Program-made: the position numbers and the translations under genes
The notes under the pieces: generated by a model
Database searches by the model: none
Seen by the model: the letters and a program-made list of their open reading frames with translations, nothing else
Told to the model about the DNA's origin: nothing
DNA from: Methanomassiliicoccales archaeon
GTDB lineage: Archaea; Thermoplasmatota; Thermoplasmata; Methanomassiliicoccales; UBA472
Assembly: GCA_025457905.1 (NCBI GenBank)
Contig: JALOTM010000061.1
Coordinates: forward strand, 1-7,677
Reading direction: 5' to 3'
Length of the DNA stretch: 7,677 bases
Shown here: positions 1 through 6,179 of the stretch, piece after piece
Position numbering within the stretch: the first letter of the stretch is position 1
How the letters are laid out: each line of letters starts with the position of its first letter

Positions 1-1548
1 TACTTCGTCCCCATCTTCCCCGAGCTGGCCGAGAACCGGGAGGACATCCTCAAGATCGTCCAGGTGGAGCAGGACCGCTACTATGATACCCTGTCCCGCG
101 GCAAGCAGCTGGTGGACCGCATCACCAAGGACCTGAAGAAGGGGGAGAGCATAACCACCGAGAAGCTCATCGAGCTCTACGACTCCCACGGTCTGAACCC
201 TGAGCTGGTGAAGGAGTTCGCCTCCGTGCCCGTGGAGGTCCCCGACGACTTCTACAGGCAGGTGGCCGCCCGCCACGAGAGGCCCGAGGCCGAGCAGGAG
301 GCCAGGAAGGAGGAGTATCCAGAGGACCTGCCGACCACGCGCACACTGTACTACGAGGACGTGGACATGCTGGAGTTCCATGGCAAGGTCCTGGACGTGG
401 TCAAGGGAGGCATCCTCCTGGACCAGACCGCCTTCTACCCGGAGGGGGGCGGGCAGGAGTGGGACCTGGGAACGCTGGACGGGCACAAGGTGCTCAAGGT
501 GGTCAAGGTCAACTCCTCGATACTGCACTACATCGACGGCCCGGCCCCGAGGAAAGGGCAGACGATGCTCGGCGAGGTGGAGAGGGAGCGCCGGCACAGG
601 CTCATGCGCCACCACACCTCGGCGCACATCATCAACGGTTGCGCAAGGAAGATGCTGGGCAACCACGTCTGGCAGGCCGGGGCCCACAAGTCCGAGACCG
701 AGGGACGCTTGGACATAACTCACTACGAGAACCTGAGCAATGAGCAGCGCGACGCCCTGGAACGGGAGGTTAACCGCATCATCCTTGAGGACCTTAAGGT
801 GCGCATCCAGTTCATGCAGAGGGACGACGCCGAGAGCCTCCATGGCTACCGTCTCTATCAGGGAGGGGCCGTGCCGGGCAAGGTCATCCGGGTGGTGGAG
901 GTCCTCGGGCTGGACGCCGAGGCCTGCGGTGGCCTGCACGCCAAGACCACCTCCTTCGTGGGGCCGATACGCATCCGCCGCACCAAGCGCATCCAGGACG
1001 GGATCGTGCGCATAGAGTACTCCTCGGGCATGGCCGCGGTCGAGGACATGCAGAGGGACAAGAACCTGGTGGAGGGCCTCTCGGAGAGGCTCAACTCCCC
1101 CCCGGAGAAGGTGATGGAATCGGCGGAGCGCCTCCAGGCCGAGCTGAAGGAGGCGGGCAAGAGGGTTGAGCAGCTCAAGGCGCAGCACAACGAGGACGTG
1201 GCCCATGCCCTCCTGGAGGATGCGCTCCAGATGGACGGATGCCGCCTGGTGGTGCACCAGGCCCGCGAGGGCGAGGACGCGGAGAGCATCTCCAAGTCCC
1301 TGACCTCTCACCAGGGCACCCTGGTCGTCATAGGCGTGGCCGACAAGAACGCTAAAGTACTAGTTTCCCGCTCACCCGACCTGAAGATAGACTGCCGCGC
1401 CCTGCTCAAGGAGATCATGAAGCTCGTGGGCGGGGGTGGAGGCGGCAAGCCAGAGTACGCCCAGGGGGGCGGCGGGGATGCGAGCAAGCTCCCCCAGGCC
1501 CTGGGGCTGGCACCGGAATTGGCCAAGAAGGCTCTGGGCTCTCACTGA
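1..1548 (+). CDS. alaS: Alanyl-tRNA synthetase, archaeal type, C-terminal part (5' end outside the window)
   Basis: This enzyme charges tRNA-Ala and hydrolyses tRNA wrongly charged with Ser or Gly; it acts in the cytoplasm. The reading frame is open from base 1, so the aminoacylation domain lies upstream and 515 residues are visible (archaeal AlaRS is usually about 900). Seen in order, in fragment numbering: the end of the tRNA-recognition region; the editing domain starting around 120 with DQTAFYPEGGGQ at 141-152; zinc ligands HHTSAH at 204-209 and CGGLH at 309-313, the HxxxH plus CxxxH set of AlaX/ThrRS-type editing sites; a coiled-coil-like stretch at about 350-400; and a DHHA1-type C-terminal domain with the glycine run followed by KPEYAQGGGG at about 477-492. 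The editing site looks intact. The gene ends 172 bases before rps13, which has its own promoter, so the two are probably separate transcripts. The identification is firm. Confidence 0.97.
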   Translation, partial: YFVPIFPELAENREDILKIVQVEQDRYYDTLSRGKQLVDRITKDLKKGESITTEKLIELYDSHGLNPELVKEFASVPVEVPDDFYRQVAARHERPEAEQEARKEEYPEDLPTTRTLYYEDVDMLEFHGKVLDVVKGGILLDQTAFYPEGGGQEWDLGTLDGHKVLKVVKVNSSILHYIDGPAPRKGQTMLGEVERERRHRLMRHHTSAHIINGCARKMLGNHVWQAGAHKSETEGRLDITHYENLSNEQRDALEREVNRIILEDLKVRIQFMQRDDAESLHGYRLYQGGAVPGKVIRVVEVLGLDAEACGGLHAKTTSFVGPIRIRRTKRIQDGIVRIEYSSGMAAVEDMQRDKNLVEGLSERLNSPPEKVMESAERLQAELKEAGKRVEQLKAQHNEDVAHALLEDALQMDGCRLVVHQAREGEDAESISKSLTSHQGTLVVIGVADKNAKVLVSRSPDLKIDCRALLKEIMKLVGGGGGGKPEYAQGGGGDASKLPQALGLAPELAKKALGSH

Positions 1549-1556
1549 CAAGCCGT

Positions 1557-1632
1557 GGACCCTTGTCGCACCGACGGGGCGAGGCCGACGTAGCCCCGGC
1601 TAGGTCTGGATACGAGGTCCCAGCGTAGCTGG
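1557..1632 (+). other. Nested inverted repeats in the alaS-rps13 gap, possible structured RNA
   Basis: Several short GC-rich inverted repeats can be read by eye. GGACC (1557-1561) can pair with GGTCC (1616-1620) and close a loop holding two side-by-side hairpins: GTCG/CGAC (1565-1568 with 1572-1575) and CGGGGC/GCCCCG (1575-1580 with 1593-1598), which share one base. A further hairpin, CCAGC-GTA-GCTGG (1620-1632), competes for base 1620. No tRNA T-arm, C/D box or other known RNA signature is present. This could be the structured 3' end of the alaS mRNA, a small RNA, or chance in GC-rich DNA. No folding energy was computed. Confidence 0.25.
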
Positions 1633-1637
1633 TGGAC

Positions 1638-1652
1638 GGAAACCCTTAAATA
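1638..1652 (+). promoter_or_regulatory. Archaeal promoter (BRE plus TATA box) of the ribosomal operon
   Basis: CTTAAATA at 1645-1652 is a good archaeal TATA box, preceded by a purine-rich CGGAAA-like BRE around 1636-1642. It is an AT-rich island in otherwise GC-rich sequence. Transcription would be expected about 22-27 bases downstream of the TATA centre, near 1671-1676, leaving a leader of roughly 45-50 bases before rps13. The start point is inferred from spacing only. Confidence 0.7.
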
Positions 1653-1673
1653 AGGACTCGTTTTTAGGGACTC

Positions 1674-1688
1674 TGCTCTGCAAGAGCA
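1674..1688. promoter_or_regulatory. Perfect 6-bp inverted repeat at the predicted transcription start
   Basis: TGCTCT (1674-1679) and AGAGCA (1683-1688) are perfect inverted repeats separated by GCA. The element sits where transcription from the TATA box at 1645-1652 should start. It could be an operator for a dimeric repressor or a hairpin at the 5' end of the mRNA that is used to control the operon. Neither role is shown by the sequence. Confidence 0.35.
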
Positions 1689-1708
1689 CTGACTATCCAT
1701 CCATAACC

Positions 1709-1713
1709 GGAGG
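1709..1713 (+). promoter_or_regulatory. Ribosome binding site that fixes the TTG start of rps13
   Basis: GGAGG lies 7 bases before the TTG at 1721. Spacing and strength match the sites of rps11 and rpo3 in the same operon, so the rare start codon is well supported. Confidence 0.85.
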
Positions 1714-1720
1714 AACGATC

Positions 1721-2482
1721 TTGGCCGAGGAAGGCGCAACTAAGAAGGACGAGACCAAGAAGGGCGACCACCCTAAGGACGAGAAGAAGGAGTCCAAGAA
1801 GGGCGGCGAGCACAAGGGCGAGCACAAGGAGCAGAAGGAAGAGAAGGGAAAGAAGGCCCCTCGCGCCGAGCCCAAGAAGGTCGAGTCCAAGAAGGACGAG
1901 AATTTCAAGTACATCGTTAGACTGGTCAACACCGACGTCGACGGCAACAAGCCCGTGGTCATCGGCCTCCAGAGCGTCAAGGGCGTGGGCCCGCGCGTGG
2001 CGGACATCATCGCCAACCGCGCCGACGTTAGGAGGAACCTGAAGATCGGCGACCTGGACGATGAGAAGGTCGACCAGCTGGAGAAGCTCATCCTGACCTA
2101 CGGCGAGTACGTGCCCAGCTGGGCCGTCAACCGCCAGCTGGACTTCGAGACCGGCGAGGACATGCACATAGTGGGCGTGGACCTGGACGTCAGGCTCAAG
2201 GACGACATCAACATGATGAAGATGATCCGCTGCTACAAGGGCGTCCGCCACGAGGACGGACAGAAGGTCCGCGGGCAGCGCACCCGCTCCAACGGCAGGA
2301 CCGGCCTGACCCTGGGCGTCATGAGGCAGAGGCAGATGCAGCCCGGTGCCGCCCCGGCGGCCGGTGGCGCGCCTGCCCCCGCCGAGAAGAAGGAGGAGAA
2401 GCCCGCCGCTGCCAAGCCGGCAGCGGCCGCCAAGCCTGCGGCGGCCAAGCCCGCCGCCGCGCCGGCGCCAGCTAAGAAGTAG
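1721..2482 (+). CDS. rps13: Small-subunit ribosomal protein S13 (uS13) with long low-complexity tails at both ends
   Basis: uS13 sits in the head of the small ribosomal subunit, where it contacts P-site tRNA and the intersubunit bridges. The conserved core is about residues 61-205: the helix-two-turn-helix GLQSVKGVGPRVADII at 82-97, and the basic C-terminal RHEDGQKVRGQRTRSNGRTG at 177-196 that binds rRNA. At 253 residues it is about 100 longer than usual archaeal S13 (about 150). Residues 1-60 are almost all charged (19 Lys, 13 Glu) and residues 206-253 are Ala/Pro/Lys repeats of the AAKPAA kind, resembling a histone H1 tail. Translation starts at TTG 1721: it has a GGAGG 7 bases upstream, and no other ATG, GTG or TTG is in frame before the core. 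It is the first gene of a four-gene operon, with rps4 starting 8 bases after its stop. The core identity is certain; the role of the tails is unknown. Confidence 0.96.
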   Translation: MAEEGATKKDETKKGDHPKDEKKESKKGGEHKGEHKEQKEEKGKKAPRAEPKKVESKKDENFKYIVRLVNTDVDGNKPVVIGLQSVKGVGPRVADIIANRADVRRNLKIGDLDDEKVDQLEKLILTYGEYVPSWAVNRQLDFETGEDMHIVGVDLDVRLKDDINMMKMIRCYKGVRHEDGQKVRGQRTRSNGRTGLTLGVMRQRQMQPGAAPAAGGAPAPAEKKEEKPAAAKPAAAAKPAAAKPAAAPAPAKK

Positions 2483-2490
2483 GTGTTCAC

Positions 2491-3228
2491 ATGGGAGACC
2501 CTAAATTCCCCCGAAGGACTTACGATACCCCCTCCCACCCCTGGCAGGGGGAGAGGATCAAGGAGGAGCACGAACTGGTGAAGGAGTTCGGGCTCAAGAA
2601 CAAGAGGGAGCTGTGGAAGGCCAAGTCCATCCTCAGGAACTACCGGAAGCAGTCGCGCGACCTCCAGGCCCGCATACGCACCGGCGAGGAGCAGGCCAAG
2701 ACCGAGACGCATAACCTGCTCAAGGCCTGCGCGGCCATGGGCCTGCTGCCCATGGAGGGCGCCTCCCTGGACGATGTGCTCGGCCTCAAGACCGAGGCCC
2801 TCCTGAACCGCCGCTTGCAGACCATGGTGTTCCGCAAGGGGCTGGCCACGTCCCCCAACCAGGCGCGCCAGATGATCTTCCATGGACACATAGCCGTGGA
2901 CGGCCGCAAGGTCACCGTGCCCGGATACCTGATGGCCCGGGGCGAGGAGGAGAAGATCACCTACCTCGGCTCCAGCCCGTTCAACAACGAGATGCATCCC
3001 TACCGCGTGGACGCCCCCAAGGTCATGGAGGCCCGTGCGCGCCGCTTGGCCAGGGAGGCCAGGCGCGAGAGGGAGGAGGAGCAGCGCGGCGGAGGCCGCG
3101 GCGGTCGCGGAGGACGCGGTGGCGGCGGGAGGTTCCCGCGCCGCGCGGAGAGGACCGTGGAGAAAGTGAAGGAGGTCGCGGACGTCGTGGTGACCAAGGA
3201 CCTCCCTGAAGCGCCCAAGGAGGAGTGA
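2491..3228 (+). CDS. rps4: Small-subunit ribosomal protein S4 (uS4) with an RGG-rich C-terminal tail
   Basis: uS4 is a primary 16S rRNA binding protein that nucleates assembly of the small-subunit body and lines the mRNA entry. The archaeal-type N-terminus has [15 protein letters not shown] (residues 4-18) followed by the helical region. The S4 RNA-binding domain is at about 105-155, including [15 protein letters not shown] and [17 protein letters not shown]. The usual archaeal length is about 170-190; this one is 245. The extra part is a basic Arg/Glu helix (180-198), a run of RGG/GGR units (199-214), and an acidic C-terminal end. The ATG at 2491 has AGGTG at 2481-2485, overlapping the rps13 stop codon, with a 5-base spacer, which argues for translational coupling. 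Its ribosome contact and assembly role are inferred from the family; the tail has no known function here. Confidence 0.96.
   Translation: MGDPKFPRRTYDTPSHPWQGERIKEEHELVKEFGLKNKRELWKAKSILRNYRKQSRDLQARIRTGEEQAKTETHNLLKACAAMGLLPMEGASLDDVLGLKTEALLNRRLQTMVFRKGLATSPNQARQMIFHGHIAVDGRKVTVPGYLMARGEEEKITYLGSSPFNNEMHPYRVDAPKVMEARARRLAREARREREEEQRGGGRGGRGGRGGGGRFPRRAERTVEKVKEVADVVVTKDLPEAPKEE
3219..3223 (+). promoter_or_regulatory. Ribosome binding site that decides the rps11 start
   Basis: GGAGG inside the last codons of rps4 lies 7 bases before ATG 3231. An in-frame GTG at 3225 would leave only one base of spacing, so ATG 3231 is preferred. Confidence 0.8.
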
Positions 3229-3230
3229 GC

Positions 3231-3614
3231 ATGGGAAAATGGGGAATCGCTCACGTGTTCGCGAGCTACAACAACATCATCATCACCCTCACCGACATCA
3301 CCGGTGCGGAGACCATCACCAAGGCCACCGGCGGCATGGTGGTCAAGCAGGCCAAGGATGAGTCCTCGCCCTACGCGGCCATGAGGGCGGCCGAGAAGGT
3401 CGCCGAGATCGCCAAGGAGAAGGGCATAGACGGCATCCACGTCAAGGTGCGCGCCCCGGGCGGCAACAAGTCCACGTCACCGGGACCCGGCGCACAGGCA
3501 GCGATACGCGCCTTGGCCCGCGCCGGGCTCAAGATCGGCAGGATCGAGGACGTCACCCCCGTCCCGCACGACGGCACCAAGAAGAAGGGCGGGCGCAGGG
3601 GAAGAAGGGTGTAG
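3231..3614 (+). CDS. rps11: Small-subunit ribosomal protein S11 (uS11)
   Basis: uS11 forms part of the platform of the small subunit and contacts rRNA near the E-site mRNA. The 127-residue protein has the normal archaeal length and full family sequence: [22 protein letters not shown] at the N-terminus (begins [12 protein letters not shown]), [20 protein letters not shown] in the middle, and the C-terminal [20 protein letters not shown] with its basic end. Unlike its two upstream neighbours it carries no extra tail. The start was set at ATG 3231 from the ribosome binding site, only 2 bases after the rps4 stop, so translation is probably coupled. It is followed by rpo3 with an 11-base gap. Confidence 0.97.
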   Translation: MGKWGIAHVFASYNNIIITLTDITGAETITKATGGMVVKQAKDESSPYAAMRAAEKVAEIAKEKGIDGIHVKVRAPGGNKSTSPGPGAQAAIRALARAGLKIGRIEDVTPVPHDGTKKKGGRRGRRV

Positions 3615-3625
3615 AGGTAGCGTAA

Positions 3626-4474
3626 ATGGACATCAAGATCCTGGAGATGACGGACACCAAGGGACGGTTCGTCGTCTCGAACGCCACCCCGGAGATCGCC
3701 AACTCCTTGCGCCGCGCGCTCATCGCCGAGGTGCCCAAAATGGCCATCGAGACCGTGGAGTTCCACCTCGGCCAGATCCAGGGCGGGGCGGACGACGACA
3801 ATGAGGAGTACGAGTCCGTCTCCTCCCTCTTCGACGAGATCATCGCCCACCGCCTGGGCCTGGTCCCGATACCCACGGACCCCAAGCTCAACGTGTACAA
3901 GAAGGACTGCTCCTGCGGAGGCGAGGGATGCCCGCAGTGCACCATAATGTACAAGCTGGACAAGAAGGGCCCCTGCGACGTCTACTCGGGAGACCTGGAG
4001 CCCTTGGGCGATCCCAGCCTCAAGGTCAAGGACGAGCTCATACCCATCGTCAGGCTGGGCCCCAGGCAGGCCATACTGGCCTACGCGTTCGCCGAGCTGG
4101 GGTCCGGTCAGAGGCACGCCAAGTGGCAGGTCACCTCTGGAGTTGGGTACAAGTACGCGCCCAAGGTCAAGATCGACGAGAAGAAATGCGACCAGGGGGC
4201 CACCTGCGTGTCCGCCTGCCCCAGGCACGTTTTCTCCAAGGAGGGCAACAAGGTCAAGGTGACCAACGAGGACGCCTGCATGCTGTGCTACTCCTGCATC
4301 AAGGCCTGCAAGTCCAAGGCCATAACCGTGGAGGGGGACGAGAACAAGTTCGTGTTCACCTTCGAGACCGACGGCTCCCTCACCGCGGCGCAGACCCTGG
4401 AGATCGCGCTCGGGATCCTGGAGAAGAAGTTCGACGAGTTCCGCGAGCTGGTCTCGGCCCTGGAATCAGCCTAG
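3626..4474 (+). CDS. rpo3: DNA-directed RNA polymerase subunit Rpo3 (subunit D) with a ferredoxin-like insert
   Basis: Rpo3 pairs with Rpo11 to form the alpha-like platform on which archaeal RNA polymerase assembles. The 282-residue protein shows the dimerisation motif NSLRRALIAEVPKMAIETVE (26-45), EIIAHRLGLVPIPTDP (71-86), a zinc-type knuckle C95-x-C97-x4-C102-x2-C105, and AKWQVTSGVGYKYAPKV at about 164-180. An inserted ferredoxin domain follows: motif 1 is C188-x5-C194-x3-C198-Pro and motif 2 is C218-x2-C221-x2-C224-x3-C228. By ferredoxin logic C218, C221, C224 and C198 can hold a [4Fe-4S] cluster. The other site has only C188, C194 and C228, because Gly is at 191, so it may hold [3Fe-4S] or nothing. 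The C-terminal helix (about 255-282) returns to the alpha-like dimerisation domain. The start at ATG 3626 has GAGGT at 3614-3618, 7 bases upstream. It is the last gene of the operon. Confidence 0.96.
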   Translation: MDIKILEMTDTKGRFVVSNATPEIANSLRRALIAEVPKMAIETVEFHLGQIQGGADDDNEEYESVSSLFDEIIAHRLGLVPIPTDPKLNVYKKDCSCGGEGCPQCTIMYKLDKKGPCDVYSGDLEPLGDPSLKVKDELIPIVRLGPRQAILAYAFAELGSGQRHAKWQVTSGVGYKYAPKVKIDEKKCDQGATCVSACPRHVFSKEGNKVKVTNEDACMLCYSCIKACKSKAITVEGDENKFVFTFETDGSLTAAQTLEIALGILEKKFDEFRELVSALESA

Positions 4475-4484
4475 GCGCCCCAAA

Positions 4485-4514
4485 TCCCTTTTCCTTCTCC
4501 ATTCCATTCCTTCT
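4485..4514 (+). terminator. Pyrimidine-rich intrinsic terminator after rpo3
   Basis: Thirty bases, all C or T except two A, with a TTTT run at 4489-4492, follow 10 bases after the rpo3 stop and end just before the convergent gene. Archaeal RNA polymerase often terminates at such T-rich tracts without a hairpin. The opposite strand is purine-rich here, so it would serve only the plus-strand operon. Confidence 0.55.
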
Positions 4515-4516
4515 GG

Positions 4517-5224
4517 TCACAGCCTCGCTGCCAGCCTGCTCCATCTCTCGGGATTCATGGCCTTCTCCGCCTCCGCCCGGACCCCCTCGAACGCCTGAGG
4601 GGGGAGCATCCCCTTGGCCGAGGAGAGCAGTTCCAGCGCCTCCGGGTCGTTGATGCCCTGGATCATCATCCGAAGGTTGCTGGAGAGCTGCTTCGGGCTC
4701 TGCGCGGCCAGGATGGACCTGAAGGTGGCGAGAAGCTCATCGGCGGTGCAGGCGTTCAGAAGGATGTTCTGCACGTGGTCCTCCTCGTAATCAATGTGCC
4801 TGAGATAGAAGGCCACGAAGCGGTTGGTGGCCAGGTAGACCTCCTGCCCCAGCTGCGGCAGGGTCGGATGCCCCTCGGGCATGTTGCGTAGGCGTTCCAG
4901 GCTGCGGAGCAGGTCCTCGAGGTCGGCATGTATCGCCTTATGCTCCGACTCGATCGCCCGAGGGCAGCCCGGGACCACCTCCCCCAGCCGGGGATGGATG
5001 AACCGCTCCTCGAACTCCGCGTGCTCCTTAATGTGATCGTAGAAGTATCCAAGGCCTTGGAGCAGGGCCTCCACATCGCCCCTGCTGGAGAAGTCGGACC
5101 TCCCCATCTGCTTCGCGAAGTCGAACAGCCACCTGCGCTGCCCCTTGTGAATCGGGGTGTAGTACGGTATCTTCTCGACCAAGATCTCACCGAATGCGCT
5201 TGGGAGCTTGCCATTCAAAAGCAT
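4517..5224 (-). CDS. Hemerythrin-like (HHE) domain protein
   Basis: This is a predicted cytoplasmic four-helix-bundle protein with a di-iron centre. The family binds O2, senses O2 or NO, or handles iron; the substrate here is unknown. Numbered from ATG 5224, the expected ligands are all visible: H26 (in YTPIHKGQRRWLF), H68-x3-E72 followed by FIHP, H95-x3-H99 (SEHKAIHADL), and H143-x3-E147 (LRHIDYEEDH). A further 70 or so residues form a helical C-terminal region with an LRMMIQGINDPEALELL stretch. The start is uncertain. GTG 5251 adds 9 residues without a clear binding site, ATG 5224 has GAGGGG only about 1-2 bases away, and TTG 5218 has GAGGGG at 7 bases, the spacing preferred by other genes in this window. 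It is convergent with rpo3 and lies about 80 bases downstream of the kinase gene. No membrane segment or signal peptide is seen. Confidence 0.85.
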   Translation of the reverse strand: MLLNGKLPSAFGEILVEKIPYYTPIHKGQRRWLFDFAKQMGRSDFSSRGDVEALLQGLGYFYDHIKEHAEFEERFIHPRLGEVVPGCPRAIESEHKAIHADLEDLLRSLERLRNMPEGHPTLPQLGQEVYLATNRFVAFYLRHIDYEEDHVQNILLNACTADELLATFRSILAAQSPKQLSSNLRMMIQGINDPEALELLSSAKGMLPPQAFEGVRAEAEKAMNPERWSRLAARL

Positions 5225-5306
5225 TCCCCTCGGACAAATGAGGATCGGCACAGAATTCGCTCGCCAGGGCCAAGAACGAACCCGACCGACCGCATGTACA
5301 ATCCCT

Positions 5307-6047
5307 TTACCGCATCACCCCGAAGCGGTCCAGCGAGCTCATGACCCCAGTGACGAAACCCCCCACCTCGATATCCACCTCGTAACGTGAGAAATGCGAC
5401 GCCAGGGCTCCCACGCCCTTCTCCAGCGCCGCCTTCGCCAGGGTGAGCCTCTGCCAAGGTGAGTAGCCGGTCCTGTCCACCCGCAGAGCCTCGGAGAGGT
5501 CTATGATCCAGGGGTTCGACTCATGCACCAGCACGTTGAAGGGGCTGAGGTCGGTATGCACCACCCCCGCCAGGGCCAGGCCCCTCACCGCCTCCAACAG
5601 CGAGGAGGCGAACCCCTCAGGGTCGTCCAGCTCCACGTCCTGCAGCCGGGGCGCAGGCCCTGCCTCGGTCCCCAGGTAGCGCATGGAGAGCATGTTCTCC
5701 ACCCTCATGGCGGGGGTGGGGACCCGCGCCCCTCCCTTCCATCCCTGCAACATCATGTCGAACTCGTGAGCCGCCAGCCTCCCTGCCGACTCCAGCTTGA
5801 CCGGCCTGCCGCCCCGATGGGAGGTTCGGTACAGGCGGTACACCTTTACGGCCAAGGGTGACCCCTTGTACCTGGCCAGGTAGACCTCCGCCTCCTTCCC
5901 GCAGGAGAGCAGCTGCTCCACCTCCGTGGCCATCCCGGCGGACAGGATGGCCTCGACGTTCGTTCGATAGCTAGCCTCCCGGAACTCCATGGTCCCGGAC
6001 CTGATGCGCCAGGCCACGCTGGCGTCTAGATACGGATCGTTCGGCAT
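5307..6047 (-). CDS. RIO-family atypical protein kinase, divergent RIO1-like
   Basis: RIO proteins are ancient ATPases/kinases, most of which help mature the small ribosomal subunit. Numbering from ATG 6047 (246 residues), the phosphate-binding SCGKEAEVY is at 48-56, the ATP lysine is K68 in LAVKVYR, E95 lies in the following helix, the hinge region VENMLSMRYLG is at about 106-116, the catalytic loop HTDLSPFN is at 164-171 with D166 and N171, and the metal-binding IIDLSEAL is at 181-188 with D183. All core catalytic residues are present. Only 27 residues separate K68 and E95, so the usual RIO1 flexible loop with its GDxRF-type signature is missing, and the segment after D183 is unlike the HP-rich RIO1 form. 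A shorter start at ATG 5990 has AGGT 8 bases upstream and would still keep the kinase core. It could be a paralogue rather than the housekeeping RIO1. Confidence 0.85.
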   Translation of the reverse strand: MPNDPYLDASVAWRIRSGTMEFREASYRTNVEAILSAGMATEVEQLLSCGKEAEVYLARYKGSPLAVKVYRLYRTSHRGGRPVKLESAGRLAAHEFDMMLQGWKGGARVPTPAMRVENMLSMRYLGTEAGPAPRLQDVELDDPEGFASSLLEAVRGLALAGVVHTDLSPFNVLVHESNPWIIDLSEALRVDRTGYSPWQRLTLAKAALEKGVGALASHFSRYEVDIEVGGFVTGVMSSLDRFGVMR

Positions 6048-6179
6048 GTCCAGATTTTCTACGGTCGGTTTCGATCGAGGGCGGGCAGGATATCCGACGT
6101 CGGGACCTGAGCGGTCCTCATTTCTTCCATGTCGGGAAGGGGGTCTTCAAGCCCGGAGGAATGCGTCCACCTGGCCCGC
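6048..6179 (-). promoter_or_regulatory. Gap upstream of the RIO kinase gene; likely promoter region, no clear element
   Basis: The 132 bases between the fumarate-reductase-like gene and the kinase gene hold no convincing gene. The only AT-rich patch is TAGAAAATC at about 6053-6061. It is too close to ATG 6047 for a normal leaderless start, but would suit a leadered transcript if translation begins at ATG 5990. There is no strong TATA match and no clear terminator for the upstream gene. Confidence 0.25.

Noticed and set aside
1557..1640. Possible tRNA on either strand in the alaS-rps13 gap
   Set aside because: The stems do not fit the cloverleaf: there is no TTC-type T-loop, the central loop is 12 bases instead of 7, and another loop has only 3 bases.
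1664..2251. Long open frame on the minus strand opposite rps13, rich in Leu and Val
   Set aside because: It mirrors the Lys/Glu-rich sense codons of rps13 and has no family motif or ribosome binding site; GC-rich DNA commonly leaves such frames open.
2380..2482. GC-rich repeats at the end of rps13 as a DNA repeat or CRISPR-like array
   Set aside because: The repetition follows the AAKPAA protein units in frame and the repeats have no constant spacer; it is coding low complexity.
3225..3230. GTG at 3225 as the rps11 start
   Set aside because: It would sit one base after the GGAGG, while ATG 3231 has the 7-base spacing seen for rps13 and rpo3 and matches the usual [10 protein letters not shown] start.
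6059..6130. Small minus-strand open frame of 23 codons starting ATG-GAA-GAA-ATG just upstream of the kinase gene
   Set aside because: No ribosome binding site precedes it and it has no recognisable sequence; a frame this short is expected by chance.
6140..6160. Imperfect hairpin GGGCTT/AAG-A-CCC downstream of the fumarate-reductase-like gene as a terminator
   Set aside because: The loop is too small, the stem has a bulge, and no T-run follows on the minus strand.
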